Origin: CBDHHC01 sp965263345
GTDB taxonomy: Bacteria > Pseudomonadota > Alphaproteobacteria > Rhizobiales > CBDHHC01
Assembly (NCBI GenBank): GCA_965263345.1
Contig: CBDHHC010000024.1
Location: 372,001 to 436,000 of the forward strand
Length of the DNA: 64,000 bases
Direction: 5' to 3'
A program made the position numbers and the translations under genes. How positions within the stretch are numbered: the stretch's first letter is position 1; every line of letters begins with the position of its first letter. Shown here in pieces: positions 17,608 to 26,604 of this stretch. Under the pieces are notes generated by a model. That model worked only from the letters and a program-made list of their open reading frames with translations, was not told the origin of the DNA and made no database searches.

Positions 17608-18078
17608 TTAACAACAGGTCTTTTGCGTCTCTTGTGGAGTTCCGCAACACTCTTCAGAATGGTCTGTCATTTTAAAGTCATCCGTTGAGTTTGTTCGACT
17701 GCCATCACCATAATTTGTAATTTGGCCTTTCGAAAAGAATGTTTCCCAGGCAACCCCATCAGGGTCTTTGATCCACGCCTTTTTAGAATCCGCATAACAA
17801 CATTGTACGTCTTCTTGATCAAAAATCGGACGGTCAGCTTTGACAAGGCGCTCTCTGATTTCTGCAAGTTCTTCTTCATCTTCAGCCTGCACACCAAGAT
17901 GATCAATGCCCTTTTTGAGGCCTCGTGTTGAGATGGCAAAATTCACTCTTGGATCATCCAACATCCATTTGGCGTAATCATCCTTTTGCAAAGTTGGTTC
18001 GCTGGCAAAAAGCTGCGAATAAAAGCCAACTGATTTTTCCAAATCTTTTACAATCAAATTTATATGTAATCGTTTCAT
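17608..18078 (-). CDS. arsI: ArsI/CadI family metalloenzyme (glyoxalase fold)
   Basis: A 156-residue vicinal-oxygen-chelate protein: KRLHINLIVKDLEKSVGFYS, KDDYAKWMLDDPRVNFAIS, GIDHLGVQAEDEEEL, a Cys pair in VQCCYADSKKAW, and DPDGVAWETF. These match ArsI, the Fe(II)-dependent C-As lyase that removes methyl or aryl groups from trivalent organoarsenicals; the vicinal cysteines bind arsenic and the His/Glu residues the metal. The Cys-rich tail (EECCGTPQETQKTCC) is also a family trait. CadI of Mycobacterium is the closest alternative. It lies three bases after an ArsR gene in the same direction. Confidence 0.87.
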   Translation of the reverse strand: MKRLHINLIVKDLEKSVGFYSQLFASEPTLQKDDYAKWMLDDPRVNFAISTRGLKKGIDHLGVQAEDEEELAEIRERLVKADRPIFDQEDVQCCYADSKKAWIKDPDGVAWETFFSKGQITNYGDGSRTNSTDDFKMTDHSEECCGTPQETQKTCC

Positions 18079-18081
18079 CGT

Positions 18082-18429
18082 TTAACACTCCTTTGTACAA
18101 CAGTCTGGAAAGACTTTTTCCATCATTGTGTTAATATCTTCGAGCTTACACCCGCAACAATCATTCATAAGATAAAATAACAATCCTCTCATGCCTTCAT
18201 AATTTGCGCGATATCTGATATTCCGCCCTTCCCGTTCTTTAAGAACAAGTTGTGAGCGTTCTAAAATTGCCAGATGTGTTGAAAGCGTGTTTTGAAGAAC
18301 ACCCAGCCCATCAGCTATGTCACGCGCATACAAACCTTGAGGCCCTGCTTTCACCAAAAGACGGAACACATCCAACCTGGTTTCTTGAGACAATGCGTCA
18401 AGCGCATGTATTGTTTGTTTCTTATCCAT
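18082..18429 (-). CDS. arsR: ArsR family metalloregulator
   Basis: A 115-residue winged-helix repressor: HALDALSQETRLDVFRLLVKAG, the recognition region NTLSTHLAILERSQLVLKEREGRNIRY, and a C-terminal Cys cluster (NDCCGCKL and FPDCCTKEC) suited to binding As(III). There is no ELCVCDL metal site in the DNA-binding helix, so sensing would use the C-terminal thiols, as in the ArsR type with C-terminal ligands. It is the first gene of a two-gene unit with arsI; release from DNA on arsenite binding would derepress both. No arsenite pump or reductase is next to them. Confidence 0.88.
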   Translation of the reverse strand: MDKKQTIHALDALSQETRLDVFRLLVKAGPQGLYARDIADGLGVLQNTLSTHLAILERSQLVLKEREGRNIRYRANYEGMRGLLFYLMNDCCGCKLEDINTMMEKVFPDCCTKEC

Positions 18430-18442
18430 ATTTCGAGAATAG

Positions 18443-18454
18443 TCGATATATCGA
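18443..18454. promoter_or_regulatory. probable ArsR operator
   Basis: TCGATATATCGA is a perfect 12-bp palindrome 13 bp upstream of the arsR start codon, in the place expected for its promoter. ArsR repressors bind such short inverted repeats and regulate themselves. Assignment is by position and symmetry only. Confidence 0.55.
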
Positions 18455-18595
18455 TATAATACAAGTGTTAGAGAAATATTTTTTGCTATGATCTGATTAT
18501 AAGGGGATCTAAAACTATGAGGATAACTTTTTTATCGTATAAATATCAGAAGGTTACAAAATTACTTATGATTAATTTTTTCTTAAAAAAACTAT

Positions 18596-20092
18596 TCAAT
18601 AAGCTTTACCTGACTGAAACAACCGCAAAGGTGTCATCAGTGTGATGTAAAGATCAAAGGAAAGCGACCAGTTCTCAATATAATATAAATCATACTTCAC
18701 ACGGGCTTCGAGCTGCTCGATTGTTTCCACTTCACCGCGCAACCCGTTAATCTGTGCCCAGCCTGTAATTCCAGGCTTCACCTTATGCCGGGTATAATAC
18801 CCATCAATCAACTCCCCCCAGACTTTTTCCTTTGTATGCGCAAATACAGCGTGAGGCCTTGGACCAACAAGAGACAGCTTTCCCGTTAAAACATTCCAAA
18901 GCTGAGGCAATTCATCAATTGAAGTTTTTCGGATAAAATTACCCACCTTGGTCACGCGTGGATCATTTTTGGTGACAACAGATTTAGCATGCGGATCTGC
19001 TTTCTCATGATACATGGAGCGGAGTTTTAAAACAGAAATCACTTCATTGTTAAAACCAAACCTGTTTTGCCGGAAAAAGACAGGCCCCGGGCTTTCAATT
19101 TTAATTGCCAAAGCTGACAGCGCCAGAAGCGGTGAAAATAAAATTAACCCTAAGCTGGCAAATATTATATCAAAGCCACGCTTACAGATCGCATTCCATT
19201 TCGCAATCGGTCTTTGAGAAATCTCAATTATAGAGAGCTCTTCATTAAGACAATCTGCTCTATTATGAAAAACGCTCTCGCCTTTTTTAACACTCATGCG
19301 GATTTCTATGGGCAACACGAGCAGCTTTTTTAACAGCTCGATCATCCGCACCTGCGCACTCATAGGCAGGGTCATAATCAACATATCAAGCCTGGCAATC
19401 TGAGCAAACACCGTTAATTCATCAAGCGTGCCCAGAACAGGATACCCCTCAATCGTTTCTGGGCATCTCATATCTGTCCGATCATCAAAAATCCCGCATA
19501 TTCTGATATCCGTATCTTTGGTCGCTTTTAAATTTTTGATAAACTCTTGCGCACGTTCTCCGCTGCCAATAATCACAACGCGGCGTTCCAGGCGACCACT
19601 TTGAAACCAATGATCCACGAAGCCAGACAGAAAATATCTAAATGAAAAAATGCAAGATAAGCTGATAAGAAAAGTGATTGTGAACCAGACACATCTTGTT
19701 TCAAGAGACATATCCACCAGATACCCCAGACTCATCAGCGTGATAGACGCATGCACAAGAGACGTAAGAATCTGTAGGGAACAAGATGGCAAAGAGCGCA
19801 AAGAAGAAATTTTATAGCTATCAAAAAATTTTAAACTGAGGATATAAACACAACTTGCAAGACATGCCGTGAGCACCATAAAAGACGTTGAAAGATCCAG
19901 CAGACTATAGGCCACCGAGATGGCAACGCCCATAAATATTAAAAATTCACTAATCTTAACAGTGATTAACAATCCAGAAACAGAGATGGCTTTTTTACGA
20001 AATTTATCAGCCTGCGATCGCGCCGCCTCGCTTAAAACGACCTCAGAGCGTGGCTTTTCACGAAGATTCTGATTGTCTTCAAAATGTTCCAT
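18596..20092 (-). CDS. polyprenyl-phosphate sugar-1-phosphate transferase (WcaJ-like)
   Basis: A 498-residue membrane enzyme that starts exopolysaccharide repeat units by moving a sugar phosphate (usually glucose-1-P) from UDP-sugar to undecaprenyl phosphate. Five hydrophobic segments fill about 35-185, followed by a Rossmann-like cytoplasmic domain (RRVVIIGSGERAQEFIKNL). The catalytic domain begins KRGFDIIFASLGLILFSPL and holds GP.FFRQNR.G, KLRSM, the RKTSIDELPQLWNVL block and LVGPRPHA, then GITGWAQINGLRGE. This is the long WcaJ/CpsE architecture. No glycosyltransferase genes adjoin it, so it acts with loci elsewhere. Confidence 0.9.
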   Translation of the reverse strand: MEHFEDNQNLREKPRSEVVLSEAARSQADKFRKKAISVSGLLITVKISEFLIFMGVAISVAYSLLDLSTSFMVLTACLASCVYILSLKFFDSYKISSLRSLPSCSLQILTSLVHASITLMSLGYLVDMSLETRCVWFTITFLISLSCIFSFRYFLSGFVDHWFQSGRLERRVVIIGSGERAQEFIKNLKATKDTDIRICGIFDDRTDMRCPETIEGYPVLGTLDELTVFAQIARLDMLIMTLPMSAQVRMIELLKKLLVLPIEIRMSVKKGESVFHNRADCLNEELSIIEISQRPIAKWNAICKRGFDIIFASLGLILFSPLLALSALAIKIESPGPVFFRQNRFGFNNEVISVLKLRSMYHEKADPHAKSVVTKNDPRVTKVGNFIRKTSIDELPQLWNVLTGKLSLVGPRPHAVFAHTKEKVWGELIDGYYTRHKVKPGITGWAQINGLRGEVETIEQLEARVKYDLYYIENWSLSFDLYITLMTPLRLFQSGKAY

Positions 20093-20175
20093 GTCCTGCC
20101 AATGATAGAGAAAGTTAACACCTAATGACCTTATGATCGATCATATCAGACTTGTGTTAAGGAAGGTTTGAGGCG

Positions 20176-20345
20176 TGGGAAAAGTGCGCACACTCTCTTT
20201 CTTCCTCCGCTTGCGGGGGAAGTACCTTTGCAAAGCAAAGGGGATGGGGGTAAAGCAACAAACACCCATCGCGGGGAAGGATATGCTACCCTTCCCCCAT
20301 CATTCAGGCCAGCCTATCAGCGATTTGATGAGTGCAGAAAATGGC
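20176..20345 (+). repeat. interspersed palindromic repeat (two block types)
   Basis: The block CTTCCTCCGCTTGCGGGGGAAG (read with its turn), followed by TACC..AAGC..GGGGATGGGGG.TAAAGCAAC, is joined to a second block GCGGGGAAGGATATGCTACC / CTTCCCCCATC..TTCAGGCC / AGCCTATCAGCG. Both are strong stem-loops. The same pair of blocks recurs at 20915-21300 with small changes. Reading frames through it are by-products of the high G+C content. The rest of the gap 20093-20569 has no gene; CCAGGAGGAG before 20570 is the next ribosome site. Confidence 0.7.
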
Positions 20346-20569
20346 AAGAACAGTTCCGAACATGCGACAAGCATGGTCCGGCAGGTTCCATCCTGTCGGG
20401 TTTTTGTATTATCCAAAAAAACAAAAATATGGGTGTGTTAGCGTAAACGTAACGCACCGATCTCAACCGCCCAATGGTGCGTAATCAACCCGAATAAGAT
20501 ATGTTCATTTGAACCACACTCCCCTTCGAAACGACTATAAAGTAATAAAACCCCAGGAGGAGATGGACT

Positions 20570-20908
20570 ATGAAAACCAGATTATCCATAACTGAAATAT
20601 CTTCAATATTATCAATGGCTGCCGCGCTTCTATTTTTTGCACTGCCAGCACAGTCCGGTAACCTGTCGCAAAAACCCAACAGTCAGAAACACCCGGCCTG
20701 TACCTGCTGGCGCACGGCTGATTGTCTCTTATACACACAAACATGCAAAATAGGAGGCTGCGCCCGAAATGGGTCCAACACAGGGATATGTAAAGAAAGT
20801 TCAGGAGGAGGGTCAGGAAAAAACCCCCAACGTGACGATCCTCATTATACAATTGAACCTGGAGGTGGTATTCAAGGCAATCCAAGAAAACGAAAGTTTC
20901 GAAATTAA
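20570..20908 (+). CDS. small secreted Cys-rich protein
   Basis: A 112-residue protein with a strong ribosome site (AGGAGGAG, 6 bases before the ATG). An N-terminal signal peptide (ISSILSMAAALLFFALPAQSG) predicts export. The mature part carries six cysteines in about 35 residues (ACTCW, ADC, QTC, GGC, GIC), then a Gly/Ser hinge (SSGGGSGKNPQ) and a basic end. This looks like a small disulfide-bonded module, but I recognise no family. It is enclosed by palindromic repeats on both sides, so it may be a mobile or recently acquired gene. The far C-terminus (NPRKRKFRN) runs close to the next repeat. Confidence 0.55.
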   Translation: MKTRLSITEISSILSMAAALLFFALPAQSGNLSQKPNSQKHPACTCWRTADCLLYTQTCKIGGCARNGSNTGICKESSGGGSGKNPQRDDPHYTIEPGGGIQGNPRKRKFRN

Positions 20909-20914
20909 TTTTCT

Positions 20915-21300
20915 CATCGCGGGGTTGGGCATGTTGCCCAGCCCCCATCGTTCCGGCCAGCCTATCAACGTTTTAATATGTGGAATGAATGGCACAACCC
21001 TTTTCTTCCTCCGCTTGCGGGGGAAGTACCCATGCAAGCATTGGGGGATGGGGGCTAAAGCAACCTAACACCCAAGGCTCAAAGTTTGCCGCATTTAATC
21101 CCCCTACCCCCTTGTCTTGCAAGCAATCCAAAGGACTTCCCCCGATTACAATCGGGGCAGAAAGAGGCCGTACCAATCCGCTCAAATATTCGAGGGGAAG
21201 GGTATGCTACCCTTCCCCATCGTTCAGGCCAGCCTATCAACATCGGATTAATATAGAATGAATGGCCCACAACATTCCTTTTCTTCCATCGGTAGGCCCT
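20915..21300 (+). repeat. cluster of interspersed palindromic repeats
   Basis: Three or more copies lie here. 20915-21000: CATCGCGGGGTTGGGCATGT / TGCCCAGCCCCCATCG, then GGCCAGCCTATCAACG and GAATGGCACAACCC. 21001-21070: CTTCCTCCGCTTGCGGGGG-type hairpin with AAGTACC and GGGGGATGGGGGCTAAAGC. 21073-21165: the type found at 14.2 kb but inverted (TTTGCCGCATTTAATC, CCCCTTGTCTTGCAAGC, GGACTTCCCCCGATTACAAT). 21190-21285: GGGGAAGGGTATGCTACCCT followed again by GGCCAGCCTATCAAC. The units keep order but differ at single bases, as in old interspersed elements. Non-coding. Confidence 0.7.
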
Positions 21301-21412
21301 TACATTCAAAATTGGGAGAAGAAAGGCCAGTTGTCGTTTCTCAATAACTCATTGCTAAATATCCGCCATCAATCTAAAGACTTTTCGAGACAGACAAAAT
21401 CAACAACATAAC

Positions 21413-21690
21413 GTCCGCTTGCGGGGGAAGTACCTTTGAAGCAAAGGGGATGGGCGAAATCTATAATTCTCTAAACCTTTGTTTTCGCAAATCTCGATAC
21501 ACATAAAATCCGCTAAAACAAAGGCATCTGTCATATTCTTCCGCGAAATCGGGGGAAGTCCTTTGGCTTGCTTGCAAGACAAAGGGAAGGGGGTTAAAGA
21601 CGGCAAACTCGGATTCTGGTGATAGGTTGCTCCCCCATCCCCCTCACCAAAGGCTCGGGGACTTCCCCCGCAAGCGGAGGAAGAAAAGGA
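21413..21690 (+). repeat. further copies of the palindromic repeat family
   Basis: Copies at 21413-21450 (CCGCTTGCGGGGGAAGTACC with GCAAAGGGGATGGGCG), 21540-21612 (GGGGGAAGTCCTTTGG, CTTGCAAGACAAAGGG, GACGGCAAACTCGG) and, inverted, 21627-21690 (CCCCCATCCCCCTCACC, GGACTTCCCCCGCAAGCGG, AGGAAGAAAAGGA). The last copy ends eight bases before the stop of the 54-residue ORF that follows on the other strand. No gene is seen in 20909-21697. Confidence 0.68.
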
Positions 21691-21697
21691 GCACGCC

Positions 21698-21862
21698 TCA
21701 CCCCATCCCAAACAAACGAGACCAGAACCCCGCTTTTGCCTTGGTCTCTGTTGTGTCAACCGCAGGGGCTTGTTCTGTCATGTCCTGCTCACCGCCCTGT
21801 TGCTCTGCGAGAGAGGCCATAAACTCTTCAAGCTTGCCTTCTTTTTCAAGAATTAACATCAT
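21698..21862 (-). CDS. 54-residue ORF coupled to the TIR-NB-ARC-TPR gene
   Basis: Directly behind the TPR gene, its stop and this start share bases as TAATG, a classical coupling signal, and a second ATG follows at once. The product begins MMLILEKEGKLEEFMASLAE, continues with an acidic Gln/Glu/Thr-rich linker and ends KAKAGFWSRLFGMG, a short amphipathic aromatic tail that might touch a membrane. No family is recognised. It could be the true C-terminal extension of the TPR protein after one more indel, or a separate small partner. Confidence 0.45.
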   Translation of the reverse strand: MMLILEKEGKLEEFMASLAEQQGGEQDMTEQAPAVDTTETKAKAGFWSRLFGMG

Positions 21863-24800
21863 TAGGTAACTTGCAAGGTTTCAATATTCGGATGCCCCTC
21901 AGGCAAACTCTGTTCCAAAATCGCCAGCGCCCGTTTCATTAAAGGCCCCGCCTCCTCCAGACGGTTGGTGTCCTTATAGAGCCCAGCCAGGTTGTTGAGA
22001 CGGATGGCCACATTGGGGTGGTCCGGTCCAAAGCTTGTCTCATCAATCGCCAGCGCCCGTTTCATCAAAGGCTCCGCCTCCTCCAGACGGTTGGTATCCT
22101 GATAGAGCTGAGCCAGATTGTTGAGATCTGTGGCCACATTGGGGTGCCCCGGCCCAAAGCTTGCCTCATCAATCGCCAGCGCCCGTTTCATCAAAGGCTC
22201 CGCCTCCTCCAGACGGTTGGTGGCCTGATAGAGCCCAGCCAGATTGTTGAGATCACTGGGGGGTGGTCCGGTCCAAAGCTTGTCTCATCAATCGCCAGCG
22301 CCCGTTTATACAAAGGCTCCGCCTCCTCCAGACGGTTGGTGGCCTTATAGAGCAGAGCCAGATTGTTGAGAGAGGTTGCACACATTTGGGTGATCTTCGC
22401 CATAAGAACTCTCAAATATCTCAATAACCCGTTTCATCAAAGGCTCCGCCTCCTCCAGACGGTTGGTGGGATAGAGCCCAGCCAGGTTGTTGAGACGGAT
22501 GGCCACATTGGGGTGGTCCGGAGCTTGTCTCATCAATCGCCAGCGCCCGTTTCATCAAAGGCTCCGCCTCCTCCAGACGGTTGGTATCCTGATAGAGCTG
22601 AGCCAGATTGTTGAGATCTGTGGCCACATTGGGGTGCCCCGGCCCAAAGCTTGCCTCATCAATCGCCAGCGCCCGTTTATACAAAGGCTCCGCCTCCTCC
22701 AGACGGTTGGTGGCCTGATAGAGCCCAGCCAGATTGTTGAGATCACTGGCCACCTCGGGGTGGTCCGGTCCAAAGCTTGTCTCATCAATCGCCAGCGCCC
22801 GTTTATACAAAGGCTCCGCCTCCTCCAGACGGTTGGTGGCCTTATAGAGCAGAGCCAGATTGTTGAGAGAGGTTGCAACATTTGGGTGATCTTCGCCATA
22901 AGAACTCTCAAATATCTCAATAACCCGTTTCATCAAAGGCTCCGCCTCCTCCAGACGGTTGGTGGCCTGATAGAGCCCAGCCAGGTTGTTGAGACGGATG
23001 GCCACATTGGGGTGGTCCGGTCCAAAGCTTGTCTCATCAATCGCCAGCGCCCGTTTCATCAAAGGCTCCGCCTCCTCCAGACGGTTGGTGGCCTGATAGA
23101 GCTGAGCCAGATTGTTGAGATCTGATGGCCACATTGGGGTGGTCCGGCCCAAAGCTTGCCTCATCAATCGCCAGCGCCCGTTTCATCAAAGGCTCCGCCT
23201 CCTCCAGACGGTTGGTGGCCTGATAGAGCCCAGCCAGATTGTTGAGATCACTGGCCACATTGGGGTGGTCCGGTCCAAAGCTTGTCTCATCAATCGCCAG
23301 CGCCCGTTTCATCAAAGGCTCCGCCTCCTCCAGACGGTTGGTGGCCTGATAGAGCTGAGCCAGATTGTTGAGAGAGGTTGCAACATTTGGGTGATCTTCG
23401 TCCATAAGAACTCTCAAATATCTCAATAACCCGTTTCATCAAAGGCTCCGCCTCCTCCAGACGGTTGGTGGCCTGATAGAGCCCAGCCAGATTGTTGAGA
23501 TCACTGGCCACCTCGGGGTGGTCCGGTCCAAAGCTTGTCTCATCAATCGCCAGCGCCCGTTTCATCAAAGGCTCCGCCTCCTCCAGACGGTTGGTGTCCT
23601 GATAGAGCTGAGCCAGATTGTTGAGACCTGTGGCCACATTGGCTGTGGTCCGGCCGAAGCTTGCCTCATCAATCGCCAGCGCCCGTTTCATAGAGGTTCT
23701 GCTTGGATAATCAGCACGGGACCTAAGATAGAGTCCATATTGATTGAGCAAAGTTCCGGTCTTCCCTGCACTGTCTCCTTCATCAGGCGCATACTCCAAA
23801 ACCGTTCGTGCATGGGGTTCCAGCCTTTGCACCTGTGGCCAGAAGCGGACATCATTATCCCCACTTGGAAACGCATCCGCCACAAACCCCGTCACCAATG
23901 CCTTCAAGGCCTCTGCCTCCGCACTCTCCTCCGCCTGATCCCGAATAATCTCCTGCACCAGACGATGCAGCGAGAGGCCTTGCGTTCCATCCGGCAGAGC
24001 AACCGTTTTCACCAGCGAGACATCAGACAGAACTGTCACAATTTCAACCCGCTCGTCTATGGGCAGATACTCCTCCGGAAAAATATCCAGCGGAATCTCA
24101 TCCGGCGCCAGATAGGCAACAGGCCCAAGCAGTTTCGGGATGTCCGGACAGGTGGGAAGCACTTTTTCAAACGCCAGGTTAAAAGTATTCCAGACGCTTT
24201 CCGGATAGGTGGCATCTTGCGGCTTCTTCTTCCAAAAGCTTTGATAAGTCTTCAGATAATCCGCAAAACCCGTCGCCCGGCACCAGGCGGCCGCCTGCTC
24301 CAAAGCCAGCGGCAGATATCCCAAAACCTCAGCCAGCTCTTTCGCGCCATCTCTGTCAGTGCTGCCTGTCAGTTTCAACAAAAATGCAATCGCTTCTTCT
24401 TCGCTAAACAGCCCCAGATCAATCTTCTCCGCAACCCCAACCCAGTTATCAACCCGGCTGGTAATCAGAATATGAGAATGCGTATCGGCTTTTGGTGTAA
24501 GTTGATCCAGATCCGTTTTTTGATCAACGTTATCATAAATCAGCAACCAGGGCTTCTCAAACCCGCTTGTCTCAAGGGTTTGCAAAGTGATCTGCGCCGC
24601 CTGCTCCCGGTCTTCCACCGTCTCCAAACCAGGCACCAACAACGCCCCCAATTCGCCTAAGGAATTAATAATATTCGCCCGGCTGTCTGCCGCAATCCAC
24701 CAGATGCCGGCATAAGCCTCTCTATTCTCCCAGCCATATTGCTTGGCCAAAACCGTCTTGCCCACACCCCCCATCGCCGCCACAGCAGCCGTAACCGCCG

Positions 24801-25353
24801 CCGTCTGCCCGGAAAACAGCGTGGTTTTCAGTTTTGCAAGATCATCTTCCCGCGCTGTAAAGTTTCGGACCGGAGAGATTTCAGGGTGGAGGATGGTTTT
24901 CGGGGTTTGCCAGAGAGTTTGTCCGTTATGAATATACTGCCCAGCACCTGGTTTCACCGTATGTAACAGCGCGTCTTCTATGATGCTCTGATTATCAAGG
25001 GCCCTTAAAGGAATAAGATCAAGATAAGCCACATTGGCAAGATATCCCAAAGGCCTGCATTCTGAAATTTTTAGTGGAATGAGGCGTTCGTTTTTGTTGA
25101 ATGGGTCTCCTGTCAAGGCTGTTAGGGCTTCTTTGAGACAATACTCACTTGCAAAATAATTTTGGCTATAAAGTGCAATCACCCGCGCCTGAGATGACAA
25201 AGCCTCATGGATTTCATTTACGAAGTCTTTTTTGCCAAAATCTTCATATTGGATTTTCGTTTGATATCCTTTGTTTTTAAGCGTTTCATTAACAAATTTT
25301 GCAAACTCGACATCCTTGCTCGAATAAGAAATAAAAAAATCAATCTGCCCCAC
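21862..25353 (-). pseudogene. TIR-NB-ARC-TPR (NLR-like) protein, interrupted by frameshifts
   Basis: Starts at GTG 25353 after AAAGG. Residues about 1-150 are a TIR domain (DFFISYSSKDVEFAKFV, DFVNEIHEALSS, RVIALYSQNYFASEYC). About 165-430 is an NB-ARC ATPase: Walker A MGGVGKTVLAK, Walker B WLLIYDNVD, sensor HILITSR and GYLPLALEQAAAW. A winged-helix-like part follows, then TPR units of 42 residues of kinesin-light-chain type (ATNRLEEAEPLMKRALAIDE). The frame is broken five times: extra base near 23402 and near 23125, five bases missing near 22522, one extra near 22377, seven missing near 22255. The net change is -9, so the last segment returns to the first frame. Domain order is that of STAND/NLR-like proteins, several of which defend against phage. 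Lesions may be assembly errors in the repeats. Confidence 0.8.
21880..23700 (-). repeat. 126-bp tandem repeats encoding TPR units
   Basis: About 14 near-identical units of 126 bp (42 codons) fill this stretch. Each contains TTGTTGAGA, GGGGTGGTCCGG, CAAAGCTTG.CTCATCAATC, GCCAGCGCCCGTTT and GGCTCCGCCTCCTCCAGACG on the plus strand. Some units differ by a longer variant (GAACTCTCAAATATCTCAAT), and this variant recurs at intervals, so the array has a higher-order pattern. All five frameshifts of the host gene lie here. It is a protein-coding repeat, not a CRISPR array. Confidence 0.9.
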
Positions 25354-25422
25354 ACCACACCTTTAATTTTATAAAAATCATCTTTGAAAATATATGTAAA
25401 ATAACACAAAAATGCAGATCTG

Positions 25423-26604
25423 TTAAAAGGATAAAGTCACGATTGTAGAAAAGGTTATGGCAATAATGACGTAAATCAGTCGTCGCCCTAGATCTTTTTG
25501 TGGGATCTGAGAGAAAATAAAATAACTGGCCTGCAACAGACAGCCATACCAGAAAAAGAGAATAAACACCTTGCCATAATTCTCCAGACTATAGACAAAC
25601 TTGCCATCTTCATCTCTCAAATCATGCCAGATATACCCATATTTAAATTCATTCCCCATCAAAACAACAGCATATAAAAACATTAAAAACGTAATCGCAG
25701 CAAAATCATAGAAGGCTTTATGAGTATGCGCAGTCAGTTTTTTACATGTCGAGGTCAGCTCCACACACAAAACATATAACAAACACCAAACAAATATCAC
25801 CGCTAAGGAATAGATGATATCTTCTTGAAGCTTTGTGACCAGAAAGAAGGTAACAACGGTTGCATAAATGGGGAAACAGAACAAAAATATCAGCTGCGTC
25901 CCTCGATAAAGCGAGATAACCGTCGAGAAAACACTATGGGTCTGGAAAATCCTTATTCCGGCAGTGGAAAATATAATAAATAGATATAATAAAAAACTCT
26001 CATAAAGCTGGAGAAAAAAACCAGCCTTATCGCCAAGTTTTAGAAAATTAAAGGTTTCATCTTTATAATATGAAAGATTAGCCAACACCCAGCCAAGACT
26101 TGTATTATAAGTAAACCATTGCAAACTAGACAACAACGTATAAACAATTCCAATCAGGCCGAACAATATAATCAACCTGTTTAAAATGACAGACCATAAA
26201 GGCGTTGTTCTTAAGTTTTTAAGTGTTTTAACCGTTTGATCTAAATCATTAAGTCCATTTGTTGGAAGAATTTTAAACGGCCTAGGAACATTAGAATTAT
26301 TAAAATTGTCCAGCTTGACCTGAACCAGCTTATCCGCAAGCATCGCATTTGTAGCTTGAGAAACAACAAGACTGGATTTTAAGGCATTTTCAGACCAAAT
26401 GATGATAGCACCATCGGAGTCGTCCAATTGTTTCCAACGCAATTTTTCATGCAAAGCGCCTAATGAAATATATTTCTCCCACCACCAAAGAGCAGAAAGG
26501 CTGCTATCCCATACAGACTCAACACCTTTTTGCTTCAGACCGGCCGCAAGCTGCATTGCAATGGCCCTGTCTTTCGGTGCAAATATTATAAACGCACTCG
26601 TCAT
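25423..26604 (-). CDS. TIR-like domain protein with several transmembrane helices
   Basis: A 393-residue membrane protein. Residues 1-125 look like a TIR domain: SAFIIFAPKDRAIAMQLAAGL, VESVWDSSLSALWWWEKY, SDGAIIIWSENALKSSLVVSQ and ADKLVQVKLDNFN. By alignment from memory, the Glu used by NADase TIR proteins seems replaced (HEKLRWKQLDD), so enzyme activity is doubtful. From about 138 onward there are roughly six hydrophobic helices (first SVILNRLIILFGLIGIVYTL, last YVIIAITFSTIVTLSF). It lies between the NB-ARC protein and the chaperone genes on the same strand. It may be a membrane-bound effector or adaptor. I know no named homologue. Confidence 0.65.
   Translation of the reverse strand: MTSAFIIFAPKDRAIAMQLAAGLKQKGVESVWDSSLSALWWWEKYISLGALHEKLRWKQLDDSDGAIIIWSENALKSSLVVSQATNAMLADKLVQVKLDNFNNSNVPRPFKILPTNGLNDLDQTVKTLKNLRTTPLWSVILNRLIILFGLIGIVYTLLSSLQWFTYNTSLGWVLANLSYYKDETFNFLKLGDKAGFFLQLYESFLLYLFIIFSTAGIRIFQTHSVFSTVISLYRGTQLIFLFCFPIYATVVTFFLVTKLQEDIIYSLAVIFVWCLLYVLCVELTSTCKKLTAHTHKAFYDFAAITFLMFLYAVVLMGNEFKYGYIWHDLRDEDGKFVYSLENYGKVFILFFWYGCLLQASYFIFSQIPQKDLGRRLIYVIIAITFSTIVTLSF

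Noticed and set aside
20168..21309. Short open frames in the repeat cluster (both strands)
   Set aside because: They run through palindromic repeats in several frames, have no ribosome sites and no recognisable content; only 20570-20908 was kept.
21880..23700. Regular direct repeats that might be a CRISPR array
   Set aside because: The unit is 126 bp, continuous without spacers, and encodes 42-residue TPR motifs.
22487..24660. Long plus-strand reading frames across the TPR and NB-ARC region (for example 22487-23125, 23518-24660)
   Set aside because: They are antisense shadows produced by the repeated G+C-rich coding strand; products are Arg/Leu-rich without domains.
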